Positions 9,598 through 18,561 of a DNA stretch of 64,000 bases are shown in pieces. The notes beneath the pieces were generated by a model. That model was not told where the DNA came from. It searched no databases and saw only the letters and a program-made list of their open reading frames with translations. Source of the DNA: Planctomycetaceae bacterium (GTDB taxonomy: Bacteria > Planctomycetota > Planctomycetia > Planctomycetales > Planctomycetaceae); assembly GCA_029259815.1 (NCBI GenBank), contig JAJDEJ010000088.1:1-64000 (forward strand). The letters run 5' to 3'. How positions within the stretch are numbered: the first letter of the stretch is position 1; every line of letters starts with the position of its first letter. The position numbers and the translations under genes are program-made.

Positions 9598-10493
9598 GGC
9601 AACATGCGGTTGTCACGGGAGCAAATGGACTCATCGGTCGGCGATTGGTCGAAGTGCTCATCGAGCGAGGTCTGTCGACTGTCGCGGTGGATTGCGTCGA
9701 GGGGACGCATGGCTGTTCATTCCATCGGCGAGATCTGACGGAGCCGGGAGTGCTCGACGATCTGCTGACAAAAGATACCACTGTGTATCATCTGGCAGCA
9801 AAGACGAGTGTCTCCGGATCGGTCGCATCTCCGCGAGACGATTTTGAAGTGAATGTGTTGGGGACGATTGAAGTTCTGGAGTCGGCCCGCCGCACGGGTG
9901 CCGCTGCCGTGTTCGCGTCGTCGTCCGCGACGTACGACCCGCGCTCACCACTCCCTCATAGTGAGAGGTCGCCCAAACGACCAATCTCCCCTTACGGAGC
10001 TGCCAAGCTGGCGTGTGAGGGTTACTGCTTCGTTTATCATCATTGTTACTCATTGGACGTGCGAATTGTGCGGCTGTTCAACGTCTATGGACCCGGCATG
10101 GTGCGGTTTGCGATCCACGACTTCTTTCACAAGATTCGCAAGGCCGAGGAGACGTTCGAGATTCTCGGCGACGGACAGCAGCTTCGCGACTTCCTGTATC
10201 TCGATGACGCAATCAACGGCTTCCTGACCGTCGCTGAGCATGGACAGCCGGGTGAAGACTACAACGTCGCCTCGGGACAGCCGACCCGGATCCTTGATCT
10301 GGCGAAACAAATGAGTGAAATCATGGATAGAACAGACCTGACTCTGCAAACGACTGGGACGTCGTTCCCCGGCGACGTCCGCGAGTGGTATGCAGATATC
10401 TCAAAGATTCGAGACATCGGTTTTGAGCCTCAGACGGCACTGCAAGATGGACTCGTCTCGACAATCGAATGGCTGAAGAAAAGGACATCGTGA
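9594..10493 (+). CDS. NAD-dependent epimerase/dehydratase (extended SDR)
   Basis: A 299-residue nucleotide-sugar SDR. The N-terminus QHAVVTGANGLIGRRLVEVL has the GxxGxxG dinucleotide motif, VYHLAAKTSVSGSV follows, and the active-site Ser plus YxxxK are seen in SSSATYD and SPYGAAKLACEGY. VRLFNVYGPGM and the DFLYLDDAINGFL segment are typical of UDP/dTDP/GDP-sugar 4-epimerases. The reaction may act on the Gmd product or on another nucleotide sugar; sequence alone does not tell. ATG 9594 overlaps the preceding TGA by four bases and gives the usual short N-terminus, so the longer in-frame start at 9552 is rejected. Confidence 0.88.
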   Translation: MRQHAVVTGANGLIGRRLVEVLIERGLSTVAVDCVEGTHGCSFHRRDLTEPGVLDDLLTKDTTVYHLAAKTSVSGSVASPRDDFEVNVLGTIEVLESARRTGAAAVFASSSATYDPRSPLPHSERSPKRPISPYGAAKLACEGYCFVYHHCYSLDVRIVRLFNVYGPGMVRFAIHDFFHKIRKAEETFEILGDGQQLRDFLYLDDAINGFLTVAEHGQPGEDYNVASGQPTRILDLAKQMSEIMDRTDLTLQTTGTSFPGDVREWYADISKIRDIGFEPQTALQDGLVSTIEWLKKRTS

Positions 10494-11425
10494 CTCCGGG
10501 CGTCTCCATTGTGATCTCGACCCGCAATCGTCGTGACGACGTGTTGACCGCTGTCGAATCGAGCCTCGCCCAGCAATACGAGCCACTGGAGGTCCTGCTC
10601 TACGACGATGCATCGACCGATGGGACGGCTGCTGCTGTTCGAGACAGGTTTCCCGAAGTCAGCTTGCATGCGAGTGACGAGCAGGTCGGTTACCTCGTGT
10701 GGCGGAACCAGGGGTTCCGTGATGCGACTGGCGAGTACGTGATCTCGATCGATGATGACTCGTACTTCACAGACATCGAAACCGTCAGCCGATTAGTCGA
10801 ACTGTTTGACGAGTATCCGCGCGCGGCGGCGATCGCTCTGCCCTATCTGGAGCCCTTCAGTGATCGCAGCAACGGTCGGATGTCATCCCAACCCGTCGGG
10901 ACGCAACTTCGGCATTATGTCGGCTGCGCTCATGCACTCCGACGTGATCTGGTCCTCGAATTGAACGGATATCCCGAATTCCTCATTCACCAAGGCGAAG
11001 AACGGGACCTCTGTCTGCGGTTCCTGGAACAGGATTGGCAGGTCGTCTATGGCGACACGCCTCCTCTCGTACACATGTACAGCCCCAATCGGGACAGCAA
11101 TCGGGTGAGCTACTACGGCTACAGAAACACCCTCTTGTTCAGCGGAATGCATGTCCCACAGCCTTATTTGTTTCCGCGCATGGTTATTGATTCCATTCAG
11201 TTGTTGAAGCACCGATTCAGATGGCAGGCACTGCCCGCCAAACTCCACGGGGTTGTGGCAGGATGGGTTGCGAGCATTCAGTACCTTGCTCAGCGATCAG
11301 CAGTGTCTCGATCGACGTATCTTCGGTATCGTGCACTCCCGGGTCATGGGCCGATTGAGAATCCGGGAAACCAGTTGCCTTCACCTTTGCGACAGGACGC
11401 ATCCGCGGCATGCTTGAAGCACTGA
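10490..11425 (+). CDS. Glycosyltransferase family 2
   Basis: A GT2 enzyme of about 311 residues. It starts with GVSIVISTRNRRDDVLTAV, then VLLYDDASTDGTAA and the DxD motif in VISIDDDSYF near residue 85; the C-terminal third contains GEERDLCLRFLEQDW, the acidic motif near the catalytic base. GTG 10490 is preferred: it overlaps the previous stop as GTGA and has AAGGA six bases upstream. ATG 10469, 21 bases earlier and in frame, has no ribosome site. The stop overlaps the next gene by 16 bases. A role in adding one residue to the repeat unit is inferred. Confidence 0.85.
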   Translation: MTPGVSIVISTRNRRDDVLTAVESSLAQQYEPLEVLLYDDASTDGTAAAVRDRFPEVSLHASDEQVGYLVWRNQGFRDATGEYVISIDDDSYFTDIETVSRLVELFDEYPRAAAIALPYLEPFSDRSNGRMSSQPVGTQLRHYVGCAHALRRDLVLELNGYPEFLIHQGEERDLCLRFLEQDWQVVYGDTPPLVHMYSPNRDSNRVSYYGYRNTLLFSGMHVPQPYLFPRMVIDSIQLLKHRFRWQALPAKLHGVVAGWVASIQYLAQRSAVSRSTYLRYRALPGHGPIENPGNQLPSPLRQDASAACLKH

Positions 11426-12819
11426 TTCTCCTGACAGGCTTGGCGATCATCGGGATCTCGCTCATGGGCCTGAAAAGGTCGAAGGACCCCTTGTTTCCTT
11501 TGACCATTCTGGCACCGATGCTGCTGTACATCTACGTGTACATGCCGCTGACTCGCCTTTCCAGCGGTGCCGTCGATTCGATCTTCCCCGACGCCGATAA
11601 ATTGATTGTTGTTCACGTTATCAATCTGCTGACGGTCACCGCGTTCTGTCTGGGCTGTATTTCACAACGTCGACCGCGAGGAATCGATCGGCGCTTCGAG
11701 CTGTTTCGCTCGCGGATGGCGAAGCGAACTCAGAACCGGTTGTTTAGCCTGGCGATCATCCTGGGATTGGCGTCCTGCTCCGCATTCGGATACATGATTG
11801 TCTACTCCGGCGGATGGACGCGAGTCTTTTCGAACTCAAAACCATTCCTGAATTCGCCCAGTGGTTATGTGGGCGAACTGCCGATGCTGTCTTATCCAGC
11901 AGCGTTTCTCTTGGCGGTTGCATTCCAGGGCAAGCGGCTGACTTTCATTCGCCTCACTTTGATGCACGCAGTCCTGGCTCCACAGATTGTGATGGCAACA
12001 TTCGGTGGCAGACGTGGTCCCACATTTCTTGTTGCATGCACGCTGGTGGGTTGCTGGTGCATCATTCGGGGACGACTGCCGAAGGTGAAATGGGTCGTCA
12101 CTGGTCTAGCGACGATGGGCGTCTTCATGTTGTTACTCGGCGAAAACCGTAGCAATTTGTTTCGTCCCTGGTCGAGCGATGTCGACGTGGATATTGTTTC
12201 CACAGTTCTCGGACCATCCTCCGTGTCACTTGGCGATGAGTATGTCACCGCTTCAGGCACCATTCTCGCGTCCATGCATCATGACCGCCATTACTGGGGT
12301 GCCCGGTATTTCACAATTTTTCTGGTAAGACCAATCCCTAAGCAGCTGTGGCCGACGAAGTATTCCGATCTTGGCATGGGCTGGATGGAGACAGATGCGG
12401 GTCGCTCAGGGATGACCACCAGCGAGTGGTTCGATGCCATCGGCTTTGAAACGGCAACCGGGGCAGCGCCGGGTATGGTGGCCGATCTCTTTCTTGAATT
12501 TTCGTGGGGCTGCATTCTCGCGTGTTTCCTCTTGGGGAGAGTGTTCTCGATTGTCTGGAAGAAATGGGTTCAACGAGGCGGCATCTGGACCATCTTCTAT
12601 TTTGAGATGTTGATTCTGTCCGTGTTTCTAGTCACTCAAGGCTTGGGCGCGTGGATGTACCGATTGATCCTTGTCGGCGTGATGACGTATGTGCTGGGAG
12701 GGAGAAACCTGGCCAAGGGACGTCGGAATCAGCGCGGTGTGCAGCAAATGCCTTCCCTCTCACCAACTCCACAACCAATCCACAGACGGCACGTGGGGTC
12801 CTCGTCGTCCCGCCAATGA
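11410..12819 (+). CDS. O-antigen/EPS polymerase-like integral membrane protein (Wzy-like)
   Basis: A 469-residue protein with about ten hydrophobic segments, starting LEALILLTGLAIIGISLMGL and including FSLAIILGLASCSAFGYMIVY, AAFLLAVAFQ and ILSVFLVTQGLGAWMYRLILVG. A long hydrophilic loop (about residues 255-355) with conserved-looking GGRRGP and MGWMETDAGRSGMTTSEW is like the periplasmic loop of oligosaccharide repeat-unit polymerases. Being the only multi-spanning protein in the locus apart from the kinase, it is the best candidate for the Wzy-type polymerase that joins lipid-linked repeat units. Wzy proteins diverge strongly, so the call rests on topology and context. It overlaps the preceding GT2 gene by 16 bases. 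Confidence 0.7.
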   Translation: MLEALILLTGLAIIGISLMGLKRSKDPLFPLTILAPMLLYIYVYMPLTRLSSGAVDSIFPDADKLIVVHVINLLTVTAFCLGCISQRRPRGIDRRFELFRSRMAKRTQNRLFSLAIILGLASCSAFGYMIVYSGGWTRVFSNSKPFLNSPSGYVGELPMLSYPAAFLLAVAFQGKRLTFIRLTLMHAVLAPQIVMATFGGRRGPTFLVACTLVGCWCIIRGRLPKVKWVVTGLATMGVFMLLLGENRSNLFRPWSSDVDVDIVSTVLGPSSVSLGDEYVTASGTILASMHHDRHYWGARYFTIFLVRPIPKQLWPTKYSDLGMGWMETDAGRSGMTTSEWFDAIGFETATGAAPGMVADLFLEFSWGCILACFLLGRVFSIVWKKWVQRGGIWTIFYFEMLILSVFLVTQGLGAWMYRLILVGVMTYVLGGRNLAKGRRNQRGVQQMPSLSPTPQPIHRRHVGSSSSRQ

Positions 12820-12832
12820 CAAAGTCTGACGT

Positions 12833-14110
12833 ATGCATTCAGACATCACGCGGAAACATAGACCGACGATGAAAGTCGCAACAGACACGCAGAGTTCCAC
12901 AACAGAAGTCTCGCCAGATAGTGACGAGCGTCGACAAACACTCGGACCGGTCCGTCGAGTGTGGTTGCTGACGAATGCTCCCAGTCCCTATCAGGCAGAA
13001 CTGCTCTCAGCCATCGCGGATCGAGATGAGCTTGAATTGGATGTTCGCTTCATGCTGGCGGGTAGCCCGTCAGGTCGTGCGGCTTCGAGTCAATTTCCCT
13101 TCCGGGTCATGCGAAGTGTGACGCCGAGTTTCTTTCGCGAGGAACTCCTGGTTCATCCTCGCGCCGTTTGGGAGTGTGCGTTTTCGCGGCAAGACTGTTT
13201 CGTACTGTCAGGCTTATCTACCAGCATCACGTTTCTGCTGTGTGCGATTGTGCTGACATTGCGACGTGTCCCCTGGATCGTCTGGTTTGAACGGCCACAT
13301 CAAAGGCGACATCAAGAGAGTCGTTGGTCTCCCCGGCTTCTCCTGATGCGTCCTGTCCGTTTCGTGCGGGCACTTGTGCAGAGATTTGTGCTGACGTCAG
13401 CCAGTCGAGTTCTGTGTATGGGAACTGCGGCCAAGGAGGCGTACGCTCAACTCGGTGTTCCGGAGGATCGTCTCGACGTGCTGCCTTACTGTTGTGACAT
13501 CAATCGTTATTCGAATGTCGATGCTGCGACTGTACAAGCACTCCGCCAACAGCATCGCCTTGATGGAAAAACTGTGTTTCTCTTCTCCGGACAGATGATC
13601 GAGCGAAAAGGAGTCGACACGGCATTGGCGGCCTTTGCCAAACTGGTGAGTCGTTGCAATGACGTCGCGCTCGTGCTGCTCGGTGACGGACCTCTCCGGG
13701 AAGAGTATAAGACATCAGTCCCGGAAGAGATTCGCTCTCGAGTTCACTTTCCCGGCCACGTCCCACAAACGGACCTGCCGGCTTACTTTGTGTTAGCGGA
13801 TGTATTCGTGTTCCCCTCCCGTCATGACGGCTGGGGGGTCGTCGTCAACGAGGCCTGCGCAGCCGGTCTCCCGATCATCACCACTCCTCAGACAGGGGCA
13901 GCCCACGACCTTGTGGAAGATGGACACAGCGGCTTCATTCGGGAACGAGACGACGTCGTCGGATTCTCACAGGCGATGCAGTATCTGCTTGATCATCCGT
14001 CCGACAGAGTGGCGTTCGGTGACCGATCCCGGCAATTGGTTGAGCAGTTTTCGACAGAGTCAGGTGCCTTGCAATTTCAAAAAGTTGTGGTGAAAGCTGT
14101 TCAGCGATGA
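12833..14110 (+). CDS. Glycosyltransferase family 4
   Basis: A 425-residue GT4. The acceptor domain opens RRVWLLTNAPSPYQAELLSAI near residue 40, a pattern seen in GT4s that start with a 'NxPSPYR' loop. A hydrophobic stretch (STSITFLLCAIVLTLRRVPWIVW) may associate with the membrane. The donor domain shows FLFSGQMIERKGVDTALAAFA, ALVLLGDGPLREE, VFVFPSRHDGWGVVVNEACAAGLPII with the two family glutamates, and TGAAHDLVEDGHSGF. ATG 12833 is used; ATG 12869 is an alternative that removes a basic leader. A 209-base gap holding an inverted-repeat element follows. Confidence 0.88.
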   Translation: MHSDITRKHRPTMKVATDTQSSTTEVSPDSDERRQTLGPVRRVWLLTNAPSPYQAELLSAIADRDELELDVRFMLAGSPSGRAASSQFPFRVMRSVTPSFFREELLVHPRAVWECAFSRQDCFVLSGLSTSITFLLCAIVLTLRRVPWIVWFERPHQRRHQESRWSPRLLLMRPVRFVRALVQRFVLTSASRVLCMGTAAKEAYAQLGVPEDRLDVLPYCCDINRYSNVDAATVQALRQQHRLDGKTVFLFSGQMIERKGVDTALAAFAKLVSRCNDVALVLLGDGPLREEYKTSVPEEIRSRVHFPGHVPQTDLPAYFVLADVFVFPSRHDGWGVVVNEACAAGLPIITTPQTGAAHDLVEDGHSGFIRERDDVVGFSQAMQYLLDHPSDRVAFGDRSRQLVEQFSTESGALQFQKVVVKAVQR

Positions 14111-14120
14111 TCTCCTTGCG

Positions 14121-14256
14121 ATGAGCCGGTTTCAAAACATCAACGTCGGGTGGCCGGGTCTGACCAACGGGAGGGCCCGGACCGGAGATTGCAGGGCCAT
14201 CCGCTTCGCTCCTGACCCTGCCACCCTCACCAATAGCGGTTTTGAATCCGGCTCAT
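14121..14256. repeat. MITE-like imperfect palindrome
   Basis: Outer arms of 18 bases at 14121-14138 and 14239-14256 are inverted copies differing at one position (ATGAGCCGGTTTCAAAAC in the left arm). A second, inner pair, GGGTGGCCGGGTC at 14148-14160 and its inverse at 14214-14226, differs at one position. The element has no coding capacity and fills the gap between two GT4 genes. It may be a non-autonomous mobile element or a large RNA hairpin that could attenuate transcription within the locus. Copy number elsewhere in the genome cannot be seen here. Confidence 0.65.
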
Positions 14257-14319
14257 GAGGTCGTGGGGGAGGGCGTTCGAGCTCAGATGAACTATTGTTA
14301 TCCAAAAGAAGAATTGACG

Positions 14320-15531
14320 ATGTCTGCTGGTTCAGCGGTTGGACACTCAGAGGCCAAGCGTCTGCGGCCAATGTTCATCACAGGGACCATTGAGACCGAA
14401 GCGAGCGGAATTGCCCGCATCATCTGCGAACTGGCCAACGCTGTTGATCGACAAGGCGGTGACGTCAGTGTCTATACCGTCAATTGCTCGGGGCGAAAGC
14501 ATACGACGGCTATGCTTGACGATCCAGATCGCTGTGTCAGTCCCCCAGGCCATTGGGCAGGGCGGCTCGCCTGGTCGCCAGCTCTTCGCCGCCAAGTGGA
14601 GAAGGATGTCAAGACGTTTGATGTGGTTCATTGCCATAGTTTATGGATGCTCCCCAACCACTATGCCTGCCAGTCAGCGAGGCGAAATGATGTTCCAATC
14701 ATCTTTACGGCTCATGGTTACCTTGAGCCGTGGGCTCTTGCGAGGTCCCGGTGGAAGAAACGCCTCGTCGGCAGCCTCTTTCAGGATCGAGACCTGCGAC
14801 ATGCTGCCTGCATTCATGTGAATACGCTGAGTGAGATGGAGAGTATCCGCGATTACGGACTGCGGAATCCTGTGGCCGTCATCCCCAACGGCGTGCGGCT
14901 GGGTGATCGACCAAGCACCACGGAGGATTTCCTGGCGAAGCGTACTCATCTGAAAGAGTGTCGAATTGCTCTATTCCTTTCCCGGCTGCATGAGAAAAAG
15001 GGACTCGGACACTTAGTGAAAGCCTGGTCCCTGATAAGCGAGGACTTCGCGGATTGGCAACTGGTGATCGCCGGACCCGACGATGGCTATCAGCAGAGTC
15101 TTCAAACAGAAATTGACCGGCTGAGTCTCAAGCGCGTCTCACTGACAGGACCGTTGTATGGAGAGGAAAAGCTCGCAGCGCAATCGGCCGCAGAAATCTT
15201 TGTCCTGCCATCGTTCTCAGAGGGATTCAGCATGGCGATCCTGGAAGCGATGGCTGCCGAACTGCCAGTCCTCATAACACCGGGCTGTAACTTCCCGGAA
15301 GTGTCTGATCGCGGTGCAGGGGTGATCGTCGAACCGACAGTCGAAGACACTGTCAGAGGGTTGCGGGAACTCTGTTCGAAGGCTCCTGAGGACTTGAGCG
15401 AGATGGGACGCTGCGGACGTGATCTCGTCCTGCAAAAGTACACGTGGGACCAAGTGGCTTCCGACTTCCTCAGTCTCTATGAATGGGTCCTTGGATCGAA
15501 GACGCCTCCCGAGTTTGTTCACTTTGCATGA
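14320..15531 (+). CDS. Glycosyltransferase family 4
   Basis: A 403-residue GT4. Acceptor domain: PMFITGTIETEASGIARIICELANAV, then VVHCHSLWMLPNHYAC and IIFTAHGYLEPWAL, all typical of GT4 enzymes acting on lipid-linked glycans. Donor domain: IALFLSRLHEKKGLGHLVKAW, WQLVIAGPDDGYQQSL, IFVLPSFSEGFSMAILEAMAAELPVLIT with the E-x7-E pair. ATG 14320 is chosen because AAGAAG lies about ten bases upstream; ATG 14287 and an upstream start inside the palindrome are in frame but less supported. Its TGA overlaps the ATG of the next GT2 gene. Confidence 0.9.
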   Translation: MSAGSAVGHSEAKRLRPMFITGTIETEASGIARIICELANAVDRQGGDVSVYTVNCSGRKHTTAMLDDPDRCVSPPGHWAGRLAWSPALRRQVEKDVKTFDVVHCHSLWMLPNHYACQSARRNDVPIIFTAHGYLEPWALARSRWKKRLVGSLFQDRDLRHAACIHVNTLSEMESIRDYGLRNPVAVIPNGVRLGDRPSTTEDFLAKRTHLKECRIALFLSRLHEKKGLGHLVKAWSLISEDFADWQLVIAGPDDGYQQSLQTEIDRLSLKRVSLTGPLYGEEKLAAQSAAEIFVLPSFSEGFSMAILEAMAAELPVLITPGCNFPEVSDRGAGVIVEPTVEDTVRGLRELCSKAPEDLSEMGRCGRDLVLQKYTWDQVASDFLSLYEWVLGSKTPPEFVHFA

Positions 15532-16472
15532 AGACCTTGCCCACCATCAATCGTTTACCAGCAGGCCCTGAGTCCAAATTGTCGAATCAGCCGGACGTTC
15601 TTCCGATCAGTGTCGTTATTGCCGTTCGCAATGAAGAGGCGAATCTGCCTGGATGTCTTCGGTCAATTCCCTGGGCCGATGAGGTCGTCGTCGTCGACTC
15701 GGGGAGCGAAGATCAGACCCACGCGATCGCTCAACAGTTCGGGGCACGAATCCTGCAGTTTCACTACACCGGAGGCTGGCCTAAGAAACGGAACTGGGCC
15801 CTTGAAGAAGGATCGCTGCGAAATGAGTGGGTCTTGATTCTGGATGCGGACGAACGGGTGACCGACGAACTGAGGGACGAGATTGCTCAAGCCATTCGCT
15901 CCGACCAATACGTGGGCTACTATGTTCGATGGAAATTCATCTTTCTTGATCGTTGGATGAAGCACTGTTGGAATCATGGCTGGATGCTCCGCTTGTTTCG
16001 TAAGGGACTCGCTGAATACGAGGATCTCGGCTTACGTGGTCAGGGCGGGTGGGATGCTGAGGTGCATGAAAACATTGTGCCCAGTGGTCCAACCGGTCGA
16101 CTGCAGAGCATGCTGCTTCACGAATCCGAGGACCACTTGGCCCGTTGGATCCGCAAGCAAAACGAGTACTCCGACTGGAATGCGGCACGCCGTCTGCAAC
16201 AACCTCAAGGAGACGCTCCGTCAGCGACAGACATTTTCTCACGAGATCCGGTGGTGCGGAGGAGGTGGCTCAAAGCCTTGTATCTGCGGCTTCCGGGCCG
16301 ACCGTTGCTGATGTTTCTATTCCTCTACGTCTTCAAGGCGGGCTTTTTGGATGGCCGCGCGGGCTACTATTTCTGCGCACTCAGAGCCTGGCATGAACTT
16401 GCAATCGACGCCAAGGTGTACGAATCGAGACTCGCACTCGCGGCAGAGTCTTCCGACAGACCAAACACTTGA
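15528..16472 (+). CDS. Glycosyltransferase family 2 (WaaE/LgtF-like)
   Basis: A 314-residue GT2. It has LPISVVIAVRNEEANLPGCL, ADEVVVVDSGSEDQTHAIA and the DxD segment WVLILDADERVTDEL (about residue 100), an arrangement characteristic of the WaaE/KdtX/LgtF group of LPS-core and capsule beta-glucosyltransferases. The C-terminus LMFLFLYVFKAGFLDGRAGYYFCALRAWHE is a conserved amphipathic/hydrophobic tail of this group and probably contacts the membrane. ATG 15528 overlaps the preceding TGA (ATGA). The particular sugar cannot be predicted. Confidence 0.88.
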   Translation: MKTLPTINRLPAGPESKLSNQPDVLPISVVIAVRNEEANLPGCLRSIPWADEVVVVDSGSEDQTHAIAQQFGARILQFHYTGGWPKKRNWALEEGSLRNEWVLILDADERVTDELRDEIAQAIRSDQYVGYYVRWKFIFLDRWMKHCWNHGWMLRLFRKGLAEYEDLGLRGQGGWDAEVHENIVPSGPTGRLQSMLLHESEDHLARWIRKQNEYSDWNAARRLQQPQGDAPSATDIFSRDPVVRRRWLKALYLRLPGRPLLMFLFLYVFKAGFLDGRAGYYFCALRAWHELAIDAKVYESRLALAAESSDRPNT

Positions 16473-16530
16473 ACGACGGGTCGTCCGGCGTTTTCCACTC
16501 GAGTCACATTCACTCATCACACATCCAGGC

Positions 16531-17286
16531 ATGATGCTTCGTCAACAATTCAAATGGCTGATGTTTCCTGGTCTGAACCTCAACGCAAGGCTGCGGAATC
16601 AAGTGATGCCCGGGCACTTTGGACAGCCGTCGAATGGCGAGGAACGACTCGTGCTCGACGCCGGCTGCGGCAACGGGATGCTGTCTTATCAGGCCTACCT
16701 CAAAGGCAATCGCGTGATCGGAGTCTCGATTAAGGATGAGGTGCGTCGAAATCAGCAACTCTTCAACCAACATCATGGCATCTCGGAAGATCGGCTCTCG
16801 TTTCGCGAGGTGAACCTCTACAACATCGATGCGATCGAGGAGCGCTTTGACGAAATCATCTGCTGCGAAGTGATGGAACATATCAAAGGTGACGAACAGG
16901 TCTGTCGCAGCTTCTTCAAGATTCTCAAACCAGGTGGTGTGTTGCATCTGTGTTGCCCGAATGCTGAGCACCCCTTTCACGCCAAGTACCCGCTCGATCC
17001 CGACGAGGCCGGCGGTCATGTGAGGCCTGGATACACCATGGAGTCGTATCGGGCCCTGCTGGAACCGATTGGATTCGAGCTTTCAGAGCCCATTGGGATC
17101 GGCGGCCCTGTCCGACACGTTTGCAATGAGCCCATCACGCGTATCCAGAACATCGGTGGCTATCCTGCAGGCTTGATGGCGTTTGCAGCCCTCAGTCCAT
17201 GGGCCATTTTTGACCCGAAAACGCCGAGGTGTCCCTTCAGCTTGTACGTGCAGGCGACTAAGCCGGTGACGACAGAAAACACCTGA
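16531..17286 (+). CDS. Class I SAM-dependent methyltransferase
   Basis: A 251-residue methyltransferase. Motif I is LVLDAGCGNGMLSYQAYL (about residue 43), with the acidic residue after strand 2 replaced by a VIGVSIKDEV segment; FDEIICCEVMEHIKGDEQVC and LKPGGVLHLCCPNAEH give the rest of the UbiE/type 11 core. ATG 16531 is the first plausible start after the upstream stop at 16472; an open frame runs back into the GT2 gene but lacks a usable initiator between. Its stop TGA shares one base with the next ATG (TGATG). A role in methylating a glycan residue is inferred from context. Confidence 0.85.
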   Translation: MMLRQQFKWLMFPGLNLNARLRNQVMPGHFGQPSNGEERLVLDAGCGNGMLSYQAYLKGNRVIGVSIKDEVRRNQQLFNQHHGISEDRLSFREVNLYNIDAIEERFDEIICCEVMEHIKGDEQVCRSFFKILKPGGVLHLCCPNAEHPFHAKYPLDPDEAGGHVRPGYTMESYRALLEPIGFELSEPIGIGGPVRHVCNEPITRIQNIGGYPAGLMAFAALSPWAIFDPKTPRCPFSLYVQATKPVTTENT

Positions 17287-18548
17287 TGAATGTCTGTGTG
17301 GCACAAATCGGGGCTCGGCGACATTATGCGGTCCCCGTGGCACTACATCAGGTCGGCATGCTCGACTGTTTGCACACCGACTGGTGCACAAATCGAGGGT
17401 TAGCCCGACTCATTTCTACTGTGACGCCGGCTTCGCTGCGATCGGGACCACTTCGTCGGCTGGCCGACCGACATGTGCCGGAGATTCCGAGGAACAAGAT
17501 CCATACGAACTCCCGGTATGCATGGTCGATGGCGCGGCGGAGAAATTCCTCGCTCTCGAATTACGAGTACTGGGCACTGGCAAATCGTGCGTTTGGAGAG
17601 TGTGTCGTCGAACAGGGCTTCGGACAGGCGGACATGGTTTATGGTTTCAACGCGGCTGCTGTCGAACTTCTCCAGTCCGCCCGAGACCAAGGTCTCCGCA
17701 CAGCTTTGGATCAGACGATGGCTCCCTGGCGAACCGTTGAAATGTCGCTTGCTGAGGAACGCCGAAAGTGGCCCGACTGGGAAACCAGTCAGGCCGAACA
17801 GGGATGGCAGGTGCTGGCTGACCGAGAGGCACAGGAGTGGGACACAGCCGATGCGATCATTTGTGGGTCATCCTATGTCGTGCAGGCCATGGCAGACATC
17901 GGAGCGCCGACCGAGCGATGCAAGGTTGTGCCCTACGGCTACGATGGACCTGCAGATTCACAATTGCCTGAACCTCAGCGAGTCGGATCGCAGGACGGTC
18001 CCCTTCGTGTGTTGTTTGTAGGGACGGTTGATTTGAGAAAGGGAATTCCCTACCTCATGCAAGCGGCTGCGGCGGTTGGCGGTCGTGTCGCCGAAGTACG
18101 GATCGTTGGTCCGATCGGGGTCAGTGACACAGCAGTGTCACAATTGAGGCGAGTGGCCGATGTCCGTGGACCAGTCCCCAGATCGAATGTCAGCGAACAC
18201 TACCGGTGGGCAGATGTGTTGATCCTGCCAACACTCGCGGAAGGCTCGGCGAACGTCTGCTACGAGGCGATGGCTCATGGCCTGCCTGTCATCACCACCC
18301 CCAACGCGGGATCGGTTGTGAGGGACGGACGGGACGGATGGATTGTGCCTTCGCAATCAGTCGAGGCAATTGTCGACCGCATTGGACAGCTTGCAGATGA
18401 CCGCGAACAGTTAGATGCCGCTTCGAGTTCGGCACGTGAGTGGGCAGCAACATTCACCTGGGACAGATATGGAACTCAGCTCGTGAACGCCATCCAAGAT
18501 GTGTCGGCAACCGTCGATCAATCACAGACGCAACTTTCCGCACTTTGA
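17286..18548 (+). CDS. Glycosyltransferase family 4
   Basis: A 420-residue GT4. The N-terminal domain begins MNVCVAQIGARRHYAVPVAL, resembling a subgroup in which the first loop is Gly-Ala-Arg-Arg-His-Tyr. The donor domain is clear: LRVLFVGTVDLRKGIPYLMQAA (about 240-260), VRIVGPIGV, VLILPTLAEGSANVCYEAMAHGLPVITTPNAGSVV with the family glutamates. ATG 17286 overlaps the preceding stop by one base. The enzyme should act on the cytoplasmic face of the membrane. The next methyltransferase starts 13 bases after its stop. Confidence 0.87.
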   Translation: MNVCVAQIGARRHYAVPVALHQVGMLDCLHTDWCTNRGLARLISTVTPASLRSGPLRRLADRHVPEIPRNKIHTNSRYAWSMARRRNSSLSNYEYWALANRAFGECVVEQGFGQADMVYGFNAAAVELLQSARDQGLRTALDQTMAPWRTVEMSLAEERRKWPDWETSQAEQGWQVLADREAQEWDTADAIICGSSYVVQAMADIGAPTERCKVVPYGYDGPADSQLPEPQRVGSQDGPLRVLFVGTVDLRKGIPYLMQAAAAVGGRVAEVRIVGPIGVSDTAVSQLRRVADVRGPVPRSNVSEHYRWADVLILPTLAEGSANVCYEAMAHGLPVITTPNAGSVVRDGRDGWIVPSQSVEAIVDRIGQLADDREQLDAASSSAREWAATFTWDRYGTQLVNAIQDVSATVDQSQTQLSAL

Positions 18549-18561
18549 AAAAACGCGACTC

